Assembly (NCBI RefSeq): GCF_900107835.1
Contig: NZ_FNRG01000007.1
Location: forward strand, 1 to 64,000
DNA: 64,000 nt
Origin: Oribacterium sp. KHPX15
GTDB lineage: Bacteria; Bacillota; Clostridia; Lachnospirales; Lachnospiraceae
Direction: 5' to 3'
The notes beneath the pieces were generated by a model that made no database searches, had not been told where the DNA came from, and saw nothing but the letters and a program-made list of their open reading frames with translations. Shown here piece by piece: positions 45,127 to 52,969 of the stretch; position 1 is the stretch's first letter, and each line of letters opens with the position of its first letter. The translations under genes and the position numbers were made by a program.

Positions 45127-46382
45127 GTAGAGTTCTTGTAATCGGCTGCGGAGGCGTTGCACAGGTGGCTATCCAGAAATGCTGCCAGAACAGTGAGGTT
45201 TTCGCTGAGCTTTGTATCGCAAGCCGTACAAAATCAAAATGTGATGCCCTTAAGGAAAAGCTTGAAGGGAAAACTTCCACTGTTGTTACAACCGCACAGG
45301 TTGACGCGGATAATGTGGATGAGGTTATAGAGCTCATCAGGTCCTATCAGCCTGATGTTGTTCTCAATGTTGCACTCCCCTATCAGGATCTCACAATCAT
45401 GGATGCATGCCTTGCCTGCGGAGTACATTATGTAGACACAGCAAACTATGAGCCGGAAAACACCGAAGATCCTGAATGGAGAAAGATCTATGAAAAGCGC
45501 TGCAAGGAGCTTGGCTTCTCTGCATACTTTGATTACTCATGGCAGTGGGCCTACGATCAGAAATTCAAGGATGCGGGACTTACTGCTCTTCTGGGAACCG
45601 GCTTTGATCCGGGAGTTACCAGTGTGTTCTCGGCTTATGCATTAAAACACTATTTTGACGAGATCCATACCATAGACATCCTCGACTGTAACGGCGGAGA
45701 TCATGGCTATCCTTTCGCCACAAACTTTAATCCTGAAGTAAATCTTCGTGAGGTAAGCGCTCCGGGAAGCTACTGGGAGGACGGTCACTGGGTAGAGGTT
45801 CCCGCCATGTCCATAAAGAGAGAATATGATTTTCCTCAGGTGGGAATGAAGGATATGTATCTTCTTCATCATGAGGAGATCGAGGCCCTCGCAAAGAATA
45901 TTCCGGGAGTAAAGAGAATCCGTTTCTTCATGACCTTCGGACAGAGCTATCTTACACATATGAAGTGTCTGGAGAATGTGGGAATGCTTTCCACCACTCC
46001 TATCAATTTCAATGGTCAGGAGATCGTGCCTATTCAGTTCCTGAAGGCGCTTCTTCCGGATCCTGCATCTCTCGGACCGAGAACTGTGGGAAAGACCAAT
46101 ATCGGCTGTATCTTTACCGGAGTTAAGGATGGAAAGGAAAAGACCATCTTTATCTATAATGTCTGCGACCATCAGGAGTGCTACAAGGAGCTTGGCAGCC
46201 AGGCCATCAGCTACACAACCGGTGTTCCGGCCATGATAGGTACTGCCCTTGTTGCAAGCGGTGTATGGAACAAGAGGGGAACCCTCACAACGGATGAGTT
46301 TGATCCGGATCCATACATGGAGATGCTCACAAAGTTCGGTCTCCCATGGGTGGTTGATGAGAATCCGGTAACTGTTGAATGA
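45123..46382 (+). CDS. Carboxynorspermidine/carboxyspermidine dehydrogenase (CASDH)
   Basis: A 419-residue saccharopine dehydrogenase-like protein; the N-terminus LVIGCGGVAQVAIQKC is the dinucleotide-binding fold, with IASRTKSKCD after it. In polyamine clusters this enzyme condenses putrescine (or diaminopropane) with aspartate semialdehyde to carboxyspermidine. It is coupled to speE by an ATGA overlap and precedes the partner decarboxylase gene. Confidence 0.88.
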   Translation: MSRVLVIGCGGVAQVAIQKCCQNSEVFAELCIASRTKSKCDALKEKLEGKTSTVVTTAQVDADNVDEVIELIRSYQPDVVLNVALPYQDLTIMDACLACGVHYVDTANYEPENTEDPEWRKIYEKRCKELGFSAYFDYSWQWAYDQKFKDAGLTALLGTGFDPGVTSVFSAYALKHYFDEIHTIDILDCNGGDHGYPFATNFNPEVNLREVSAPGSYWEDGHWVEVPAMSIKREYDFPQVGMKDMYLLHHEEIEALAKNIPGVKRIRFFMTFGQSYLTHMKCLENVGMLSTTPINFNGQEIVPIQFLKALLPDPASLGPRTVGKTNIGCIFTGVKDGKEKTIFIYNVCDHQECYKELGSQAISYTTGVPAMIGTALVASGVWNKRGTLTTDEFDPDPYMEMLTKFGLPWVVDENPVTVE

Positions 46383-46555
46383 AGGTTTAACTACCGAATA
46401 GAAAAATGCAGGTTTCGTGCCCGGCACGCATTCCCTGCATTTTCTTCTGATAAAGCATTTGATAATCAGCCGGAATATATAATTCAGAAGTCCTGAAACA
46501 ACGTGAATTCTTTAGTTCAGACAAATGAAGACGCTGTAGCTGTGTTAGTGTTTAG

Positions 46556-47860
46556 GTGTATGAAGTGGAAATCAAGGAATTGAAAACACCGGTATATCTG
46601 GTGGACGAAAAAAGAATAGAGGATAATCTCCGTATCCTGAAGGGTGTGGAGGAACGGACGGGATGCCATATACTGCTTGCCCAGAAGGCATTCTCCATGT
46701 TCCGGATTTATCCCCTTATAAGAAAATATATCTCTGGAGCAACTGCCAGCGGTCTTTTCGAGGCCAGGCTTGCACATGAGGAAATGGGCGGGGAGAATCA
46801 TGTGTTCTCTCCTGCCTTTACTCATGAAGAGATGGTGGAGCTTTGTGAGATCTGCGACCATATCAGTTTTAATTCACTGAGGCAGCTGGAGCTCCACAGA
46901 CCGGTCTGGGAGGGGGCTAAGCCGGGCCCGGATTCGGAAATGGATTTCAAAGAATATCCGGGTATGAAGGCCGGAAAGGATGTGCTCTCCCACGGGGATT
47001 CCTGTGAAGGTTCCGGTGAGGACTCCGTCAGGAATTTTAAAGATAACTCAGGTGTGACATCTGAAACCCATTACGAAAAACAACACCGGGTCAGTGTCGG
47101 ACTTAGGATCAATCCGGAGTTTTCCACCCAGGAGGGGCACGAAATATACGACCCTTGCGCTCCCGGTTCACGTCTCGGTATCCGGAGGAAGGATATGCCG
47201 GAGCATTTGCCTGAGGGAGTTGAAGGTATACATTTCCATACCCTCTGCGAGCAGGGGGCCGAGCCTCTGGCTGCTACTGTCAGGGCTGTGGAGGAAAGCT
47301 TCGGAACATATCTCAGGGAAGCAAAATGGGTGAACCTCGGGGGCGGCCACCATATCACAAAGCCGGGATACAATCTCGCGCTTCTGGAAAAGACCATAGG
47401 TCATCTCAGGGATACCTACGATGTTCAGGTTTATCTGGAGCCGGGGGAGGCTATCGCCCTTGATGCCGGTTATCTTTACACGAGGGTAATGGATATAGTT
47501 GATAATACTCTCCCCATCCTCATTCTGGATGCCTCCGCTGCCTGCCATATGCCGGATGTGCTGGAGATGCCATGCCGTCCGCCTCTTCGTGACGGTGGTA
47601 TGCCCGGGGAGAAGCCTTTTACCTGCAGACTTTCCTCAAGAACCTGTCTCGCAGGGGATGTCATCGGGGATTACAGCTTTGACAGAATGCCGGAAATCGG
47701 AGACACCCTGGTTTTTGAAGACATGGCCATCTATTCCATGGTGAAGAACAATACCTTTAACGGTATGCCTCTTCCTGATATCGGACTCCTGCATGAGGAT
47801 GGTTCCTGCGAGATTGTGAAGAGCTTCGGATATGAGGATTTTAAATGCCGGCTTTCGTAG
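46556..47860 (+). CDS. nspC: Carboxynorspermidine/carboxyspermidine decarboxylase
   Basis: A 434-residue PLP-dependent decarboxylase of the alanine racemase fold. The PLP Lys is in HILLAQKAFSMF (Lys 44), HTLCEQGAEPL is a later substrate loop, and LEPGEAIALDAGYL is near the C-terminal half. It removes CO2 from carboxyspermidine to give spermidine. A hydrophilic stretch at about residues 119-176 makes it longer than usual (about 380). The start is GTG at 46556, behind a weak AGG; a GTG at 46565 is also possible. Confidence 0.88.
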   Translation: MYEVEIKELKTPVYLVDEKRIEDNLRILKGVEERTGCHILLAQKAFSMFRIYPLIRKYISGATASGLFEARLAHEEMGGENHVFSPAFTHEEMVELCEICDHISFNSLRQLELHRPVWEGAKPGPDSEMDFKEYPGMKAGKDVLSHGDSCEGSGEDSVRNFKDNSGVTSETHYEKQHRVSVGLRINPEFSTQEGHEIYDPCAPGSRLGIRRKDMPEHLPEGVEGIHFHTLCEQGAEPLAATVRAVEESFGTYLREAKWVNLGGGHHITKPGYNLALLEKTIGHLRDTYDVQVYLEPGEAIALDAGYLYTRVMDIVDNTLPILILDASAACHMPDVLEMPCRPPLRDGGMPGEKPFTCRLSSRTCLAGDVIGDYSFDRMPEIGDTLVFEDMAIYSMVKNNTFNGMPLPDIGLLHEDGSCEIVKSFGYEDFKCRLS

Positions 47861-48051
47861 TACATATGGTTTTCCTGTTTGATTATTACATATGACAGAA
47901 AAAAGATCGGAATATATAGCCGATTAGATTGACATCTGTGTGTCAGAAATAAACGGCGGAAAACATGCATTTATAGATGAGGAGCTTATTGGCTCTTCAT
48001 CTGTGTTTCAGAGAAAAAGACTGAAACCGGAAGTTTATAGGAGAAAGGTTT

Positions 48052-49155
48052 ATGCTGATCAAAGACAGAATCCCGTCAGAGGACGGATTTTATATGCCGG
48101 CTGAGTTTAACGAGCATGAAGGTACTCTTCTCATTTGGCCAACGAGACCCGGAAGCTGGGGTGTGGACCCGTCAAAGGCTCAGGCGGCCTTTTGCGAGAT
48201 CGCAAGGGTACTGTCCCGTAATGAAAAGGTATGGTTCCTTTGTGACAGCGAGCATAAAGAGGAAGCCTCGGCTGCTCTCTCAGACTGTGCTGAGATCCTG
48301 GAGATACCTACGGATGATGCCTGGGCCAGGGATGTGGGACCTACCTTTGTTACTGACGGTAAAGAGTTGAGAGGCATTAACTGGAAATTCAACGCCTGGG
48401 GTGGGGATTATGACGGTCTCTATGCTCACTGGGATAAGGACGATGCTGCCGCCGTCGGGTTCTGCGAGGCACTGAAAAAAGATATCTATGACTTCGGGGA
48501 CTTCGTTCTGGAAGGCGGTTCCATCCATACTGACGGAGAAGGAACACTTCTTGTAACGGAAACCTGTCTTCTCAGTAAAGGAAGAAATCCGGAGCTCAGT
48601 AAAGAGGAAATAGAAAAAAGGTTGTGTGATGCCCTGGGGGTTAAAAAGGTTTTATGGCTGCCATATGGCATTTACAATGATGAAACCAACGAACACGTGG
48701 ATAATGTCTGTGCCTTTATACGTCCCGGGGAAGTGGTGCTTGCCTGGACCGATGACGAAGCGGATCCCCAGTATGCCATGTCAAAGGCTGACTATGACTA
48801 CCTTTCCGGGATTACGGATGCAAATGGAAGGAAGCTCATCCTTCATAAGCTTCCTGTGCCGGAGCACCCCATACTTATCGGTGATGAAGACGTAGATAAG
48901 TATGAGTTTGAGGAGGGCGAGGACATTCGCACCGAAGGGGAAAGGCTTGCGGCAAGCTATGTGAATTTCTATTTCGGAAACAAAACGGTGCTGGTGCCTC
49001 AGTTCGGAGGAGAAAACGCTGAAAGCGATGAAAGGGCTCTTAAGCTTTTCAGAGAGCTCTGCCCTGACAGAGAGGTTGTGGGGATATATTCCATGGACAT
49101 ACTGCTGGGTGGCGGGAACATTCACTGCATAACGCAGCAGGTGCCGATGGCGTGA
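48052..49155 (+). CDS. aguA: Agmatine deiminase
   Basis: A 367-residue agmatine deiminase. The opening PAEFNEHEGTLLIWPTRPGSW, the DDAWARDVGPTFV segment, HVDNVCAFI, and the terminal GGGNIHCITQQ that carries the catalytic Cys are all present. It turns agmatine into N-carbamoylputrescine. RBS AGGAGAAAGG precedes the ATG. In the 190-bp gap before it is an 11-bp hairpin (47975-48002). Confidence 0.93.
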   Translation: MLIKDRIPSEDGFYMPAEFNEHEGTLLIWPTRPGSWGVDPSKAQAAFCEIARVLSRNEKVWFLCDSEHKEEASAALSDCAEILEIPTDDAWARDVGPTFVTDGKELRGINWKFNAWGGDYDGLYAHWDKDDAAAVGFCEALKKDIYDFGDFVLEGGSIHTDGEGTLLVTETCLLSKGRNPELSKEEIEKRLCDALGVKKVLWLPYGIYNDETNEHVDNVCAFIRPGEVVLAWTDDEADPQYAMSKADYDYLSGITDANGRKLILHKLPVPEHPILIGDEDVDKYEFEEGEDIRTEGERLAASYVNFYFGNKTVLVPQFGGENAESDERALKLFRELCPDREVVGIYSMDILLGGGNIHCITQQVPMA

Positions 49156-49313
49156 GCTTTGGAATGAGGAGTGGCTGCATGTCCGGTGGATCCGGTATGC
49201 AGTGCCGGATTTTGTTAAGTGGTTTTAAATGGGATAACCTTCATGCCGTCATTGAGAGTAAGAACATCAGATGCCGGATCTTATTGTAGAGAAGATTCAG
49301 AGAGGATTATTTT

Positions 49314-50186
49314 ATGAGTTCTGTTAAAGCAGCAGCCATTCAGATGAGCTGCACTGAAAGACCCGAGGATAATATAGCTCATGCTGAGGAGCTTGTAAGA
49401 AAGGCTTATGAGCTGGGGGCAAGGATCATACTGCTTCCTGAGCTTTTTGAGAGACCTTATTTTTGCCAGGAGCGAAGGTACGAGTACTATGACTATGCTC
49501 TTCCCACGGAAGAGAATTCGGCGGTTAAGCATTTCAGTAAGCTTACGGAGGAGCTTTCGCTGGCAATGCCGGTGAGCTTTTATGAAAGGTCCGGGAACTG
49601 TCTTTACAATTCCATCGCAATGCTTGATTCGGGATCTCTTATGGGAGTATACAGAAAGACTCACATTCCGGATGACCACTACTATCAGGAGAAGTTTTAT
49701 TTCACCCCAGGGGATACAGGCTTTAAGGTCTGGAATACCAGATATGGTAATGTTGGCGTCGGGATATGCTGGGATCAGTGGTTTCCCGAGACCGCAAGAT
49801 GCATGGCTCTGATGGGGGCGGATATACTGCTCTATCCTACCGCAATAGGAAGCGAACCTATACTTGAGGTTGACAGTTCGGGACATTGGCAGAGAACCAT
49901 GCAGGGACATGCAGCAGCCAATATCGTTCCGGTAATGGCCGCAAACCGTTACGGTCTCGAGAAGGTTGAACCCTGTGAGGAAAACGGAGGTCAGTCCTCT
50001 TCTCTTACCTTCTACGGCAGCAGCTTCATCACGGATGAAACCGGAGCAATACTTCGGCAGGCCGGCCGTGACAAGGATGAGATCCTTATATCCGAATTCG
50101 ATTTTGACAGAATAAGAAAAGACCGCCTGTCCTGGGGCTTATTCAGGGACAGACGTCCGACGTGCTATAGTAAAATCTGTGAATAG
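49314..50186 (+). CDS. aguB: N-carbamoylputrescine amidohydrolase
   Basis: A 290-residue nitrilase-superfamily enzyme with the Glu-Lys-Cys triad: Glu in LLPELFERPYF, Lys in YRKTHIPDD and Cys in GVGICWDQWFPE. It turns N-carbamoylputrescine into putrescine, so the operon runs arginine to agmatine to putrescine to spermidine. AGAGAGGA lies before the ATG. Confidence 0.93.
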   Translation: MSSVKAAAIQMSCTERPEDNIAHAEELVRKAYELGARIILLPELFERPYFCQERRYEYYDYALPTEENSAVKHFSKLTEELSLAMPVSFYERSGNCLYNSIAMLDSGSLMGVYRKTHIPDDHYYQEKFYFTPGDTGFKVWNTRYGNVGVGICWDQWFPETARCMALMGADILLYPTAIGSEPILEVDSSGHWQRTMQGHAAANIVPVMAANRYGLEKVEPCEENGGQSSSLTFYGSSFITDETGAILRQAGRDKDEILISEFDFDRIRKDRLSWGLFRDRRPTCYSKICE

Positions 50187-50292
50187 TAATTGAGATCCAA
50201 TTGGAATTGCATATGTATGACAGAAATCAAGGCTCAAAAAAGCGTTGATAGATTTGGCTATAGGGTGAGTTATATATTGAAAACTCGCCCTC

Positions 50293-50348
50293 AAAAACAC
50301 CACAGTGGACGGTTCTCGCCGGCGAGAACCGTCCACTGTGGTGTTTTT
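50293..50348. repeat. REP-like palindrome 5 (perfect 28-bp arms)
   Basis: A perfect 56-base palindrome around GACGGTTCTCGCC with outer arms AAAAACACCACAGTG and matching complement. It lies between the convergent aguB and pyrC stops and doubles as a bidirectional terminator. Confidence 0.92.
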
Positions 50349-51619
50349 TAATCCCTGAAAACTATCTCACCGCCGCAGATGGTGGTCTTTATTTTTCCGT
50401 AGAGCTCCCAACCGATGAAGGGGGAGTTTGAGGCTTTTGAACGGAAGCTGTCGCCCACCGTCCACTTTTCTTCAGGATCAAAGATTACGAGGTCTGCATC
50501 AGCTCCTTCCGATAGTGTGCCGGCCGGAAGCTTATAAAGCTTTGCGGGATTTATGGTAAGGGCTTCGATGACTCTTTTGAGAGGCACCTGACCGGTGCGG
50601 ACAACGCTTGTCAGAACGAGGCCGAGAGCTGTTTCCAGCCCGATCATGCCGCTTGGTGCCGATTCGATGGGCTTCGACTTCTCTTCTTTGCTGTGAGGTG
50701 CGTGATCCGTGGCTATCATATCGATGGTGCCGTCACGGAGACCTTCTATAAGCGCCTGACGATCCTTCTCTGTTCTCAGCGGGGGATTTACTCTTGCGAG
50801 AGAACCCTTTTCGAGAACCAGCTCTTCAGTGGCAGCAAGATGCTGAGGGGTTACCTCTCCGTATACTTTTATGCCCATTTTCTTTGCCGACCTGAGTATA
50901 TCTACTGTTACACCGCTGGATATGTGCTGGATGTCCAGCTTTGCTCCGATCTTCCGGTTCAGCATTACATCCCTTGCAACAAGCACGTACTCTGCTTCAT
51001 CCGGAGCTCCTCCCAGGCCAAGCTTGTCCGAAACCACACCCTTGTTAACTCCTGCACTGAACATCAGCGCCGGATCCTCTTCATGAAGAGATATGGGAAC
51101 GTCGAGCTCTTTACATTTCTTAAGTGCCTGAAGCAGCAGCTTCTCATCTGCTATTGGAACTCCGTCATCGGTGAAGCCTGCAGCCCCTGCAGCAAGCAGC
51201 GCCTCCATATCGGTAAGCTCCTTGCCCTGCATCCCGGCTGTAACATTGGCAGCCTGAAGGACATGGATGGGAAGCTGTTTTTCCCTTGAGCAAAGCTCCG
51301 CCAATGTTTCCACCGAGTCAACAGGTGGTTTGGTGTTTGCCATGCAGATGACTGTGGTGTAGCCCCCGGCAGAAGCGGCAGCCGCACCGGTGGTGATGTC
51401 TTCTTTATAAGTAAGTCCGGGGTCACGGAAATGAACATGAACGTCTATGAAACCCGGAGCCACTATCAGGTTTTCCGCATCTATAACTGTGTCGAAGTTC
51501 AATGCCGGATCTACGGCACCTATGCGTTCTATTTTTCCTTTATCGTTTATCATCACATCTGTTATGGTATCAATGTTGTTTGCCGGATCAATAACTCTTC
51601 CGCCTTTGATCAGTTTCAT
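50348..51619 (-). CDS. pyrC: Dihydroorotase
   Basis: A 423-residue class I dihydroorotase. The metal motif HVHFRDPG, the carboxylated-Lys region, and GEVTPQHL, with ATDHAPH for the later ligands, are intact. It cyclises carbamoyl aspartate in pyrimidine synthesis. GGAGG precedes the ATG. It is not with other pyr genes here; a leader ORF and attenuator lie upstream. Confidence 0.94.
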   Translation of the reverse strand: MKLIKGGRVIDPANNIDTITDVMINDKGKIERIGAVDPALNFDTVIDAENLIVAPGFIDVHVHFRDPGLTYKEDITTGAAAASAGGYTTVICMANTKPPVDSVETLAELCSREKQLPIHVLQAANVTAGMQGKELTDMEALLAAGAAGFTDDGVPIADEKLLLQALKKCKELDVPISLHEEDPALMFSAGVNKGVVSDKLGLGGAPDEAEYVLVARDVMLNRKIGAKLDIQHISSGVTVDILRSAKKMGIKVYGEVTPQHLAATEELVLEKGSLARVNPPLRTEKDRQALIEGLRDGTIDMIATDHAPHSKEEKSKPIESAPSGMIGLETALGLVLTSVVRTGQVPLKRVIEALTINPAKLYKLPAGTLSEGADADLVIFDPEEKWTVGDSFRSKASNSPFIGWELYGKIKTTICGGEIVFRD

Positions 51620-51697
51620 TTCGTCCTCCGGATGTATAAGTATTACGCATTGTTTTGCGTTTATTTTTATATTATAAGGTTTTTACGCAACAAAAAA

Positions 51698-51728
51698 GAG
51701 GTAAGCCATTGTATTGGTCACTTACCTC
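51698..51728 (-). terminator. Attenuator hairpin in the pyrC leader
   Basis: GAGGTAAG / CTTACCTC arms with a T6 run on the minus strand, 73 bp before the pyrC start. The 3' arm TTACCTC could instead pair with the GAGGTA of the upstream leader-ORF ribosome site. Confidence 0.75.
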
Positions 51729-51748
51729 TATATTGTTGTAGGTTTCAT
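51728..51748 (-). CDS. Six-codon leader peptide of pyrC (MKPTTI)
   Basis: ATG AAA CCT ACA ACA ATA TAG behind a strong AGGAGGTAGGG, immediately before the attenuator. It is too short to be a useful protein. Its place in the leader implies that ribosome occupancy decides the fold of the attenuator. Confidence 0.55.
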   Translation of the reverse strand: MKPTTI

Positions 51749-51790
51749 TAATCCCTACCTCCTACTTTTCGTAGAATTTTGCTTAAATTT

Positions 51791-51819
51791 AGTATAGATT
51801 ATTGCAAACTCTTTTGCAA
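51791..51819 (-). promoter_or_regulatory. pyrC promoter
   Basis: TTGCAA (51814-51819), a 17-base spacer and TATACT (51791-51796), reading on the minus strand. It places transcription start near 51784. Confidence 0.75.
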
Positions 51820-51884
51820 GGATTTCGTAAGATTTATGTTATAAAAAATATACATATAAGTTATGGTGACTTCCCCGGGAAGTT

Positions 51885-51900
51885 ATAACAAAAAAACGGT
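51885..51900 (+). repeat. Dispersed iteron-like site 8, fused to a terminator
   Basis: Exact ATAACA-N5-ACGGT, but N5 and its flanks are AAAAAAA, which form the T-run of a terminator on minus (ACGGTATTCC / GGAATACCGT arms, 51896-51935). It could be coincidental. Confidence 0.45.
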
Positions 51901-51935
51901 ATTCCAAAACAGAAGATACTATCCCGGAATACCGT
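51896..51935 (-). terminator. Terminator after the transglutaminase-like lipoprotein gene
   Basis: Arms ACGGTATTCC / GGAATACCGT and a T7 run on the minus strand, 18 bp after the stop. Confidence 0.8.
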
Positions 51936-51952
51936 ATTTTATATTTGGAAAG

Positions 51953-52741
51953 CTATACGATTCCGCTGTCAAGATCCGCCAGGGAATCCCTTACCTTCAC
52001 GCTGTTTGTCTCTGCCATGTAGGAAGCATAAGGTACAAGAAGGTAATCATTGGTGCCGTAGAGATCATTGGCAGAGGTATCTACAACATAGTCGGCGCCG
52101 CCGATGTTTACGATATTATAGGTATGGCTGCCGGTGCTGTTGTGTGCACATTCTGCCTTAACATTAAGACCGCAGTTCATGCCGATGATGTAGAAGCTTG
52201 CTGTGTATCCCCTGCAGTTGGTGATGCCGCTTTTAAAGCCCTCCACCGCACTGGAGGATGAACTGGTATGGCGCCGGAAGGAAAAGCTGTCACAGATGTA
52301 GTTATTGATGAACACGGATTTTTCTCTGTCACTCATGCCGGAGGTCATAGCCTTTACAGCATTGATGTGATAAATGAGAAGATCCAGATCCTGCTCTCTT
52401 TCAGCATAGTACTCATCATCATAAGTTCCTGATTTTCCGAGACGCAGAACGAAGGACCGGTCAGTAAGGTCAGCTACGGACTGTCTGTTGACATTGACCA
52501 GTGAAGTCATAGTTATGAAGTCATTGTCACTTCTTGAAAATGTTCCGATGGTACGTACATCACTGCCCGTATCCAGACCAAGTTCCTTTTTCAGCATTTT
52601 TACGCCCATACTTCTGACATTGGGATCAGTTTCGCCTGCATAGAGAGCTTCGATTTCGGCTGCTGAACAGCCATAGGCACACAGAGACCCTGTGAATAGA
52701 AACAGTACAACTAAAATGAATAAAATACCCCTTTTAAACAT
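51953..52741 (-). CDS. Secreted transglutaminase-like protein
   Basis: A 262-residue secreted protein, signal peptide 1-25 ending in a Cys (GSLCAYGC), which may be a lipobox. The C-terminal transglutaminase-like core has Cys in GITNCRGYTASFY, His in TGSHTYNIVNI and Asp in YVVDTSANDLYG. It is the second such protein in the window, and has no tight operon partner. Probably a surface peptidase or cross-linker. Confidence 0.75.
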   Translation of the reverse strand: MFKRGILFILVVLFLFTGSLCAYGCSAAEIEALYAGETDPNVRSMGVKMLKKELGLDTGSDVRTIGTFSRSDNDFITMTSLVNVNRQSVADLTDRSFVLRLGKSGTYDDEYYAEREQDLDLLIYHINAVKAMTSGMSDREKSVFINNYICDSFSFRRHTSSSSSAVEGFKSGITNCRGYTASFYIIGMNCGLNVKAECAHNSTGSHTYNIVNIGGADYVVDTSANDLYGTNDYLLVPYASYMAETNSVKVRDSLADLDSGIV

Positions 52742-52892
52742 AAGTTACACCCCCGAAAGCAAATACCCCTAATATTTACATTCACATATTATTTTCGGAT
52801 AATATTTCCAAAAAAATAAGACTTTCGGAGCGTAAATTTAATAAAAGTTATTTATGAAAATAATTTCCCTGAAAAACGGATTTATGAAAACG

Positions 52893-52920
52893 AAAAGGAG
52901 CGGACTGAACCGCTCCTTTT
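52893..52920. terminator. Bidirectional terminator
   Basis: Perfect AAAAGGAGCGG / CCGCTCCTTTT arms, loop of 6, 50 bp past the GGDEF-EAL gene stop. Confidence 0.85.
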
Positions 52921-52969
52921 ATAAACGCTATAAGGTTGTCACGGAATGATGAACAGAGAGTTCTTTCAT

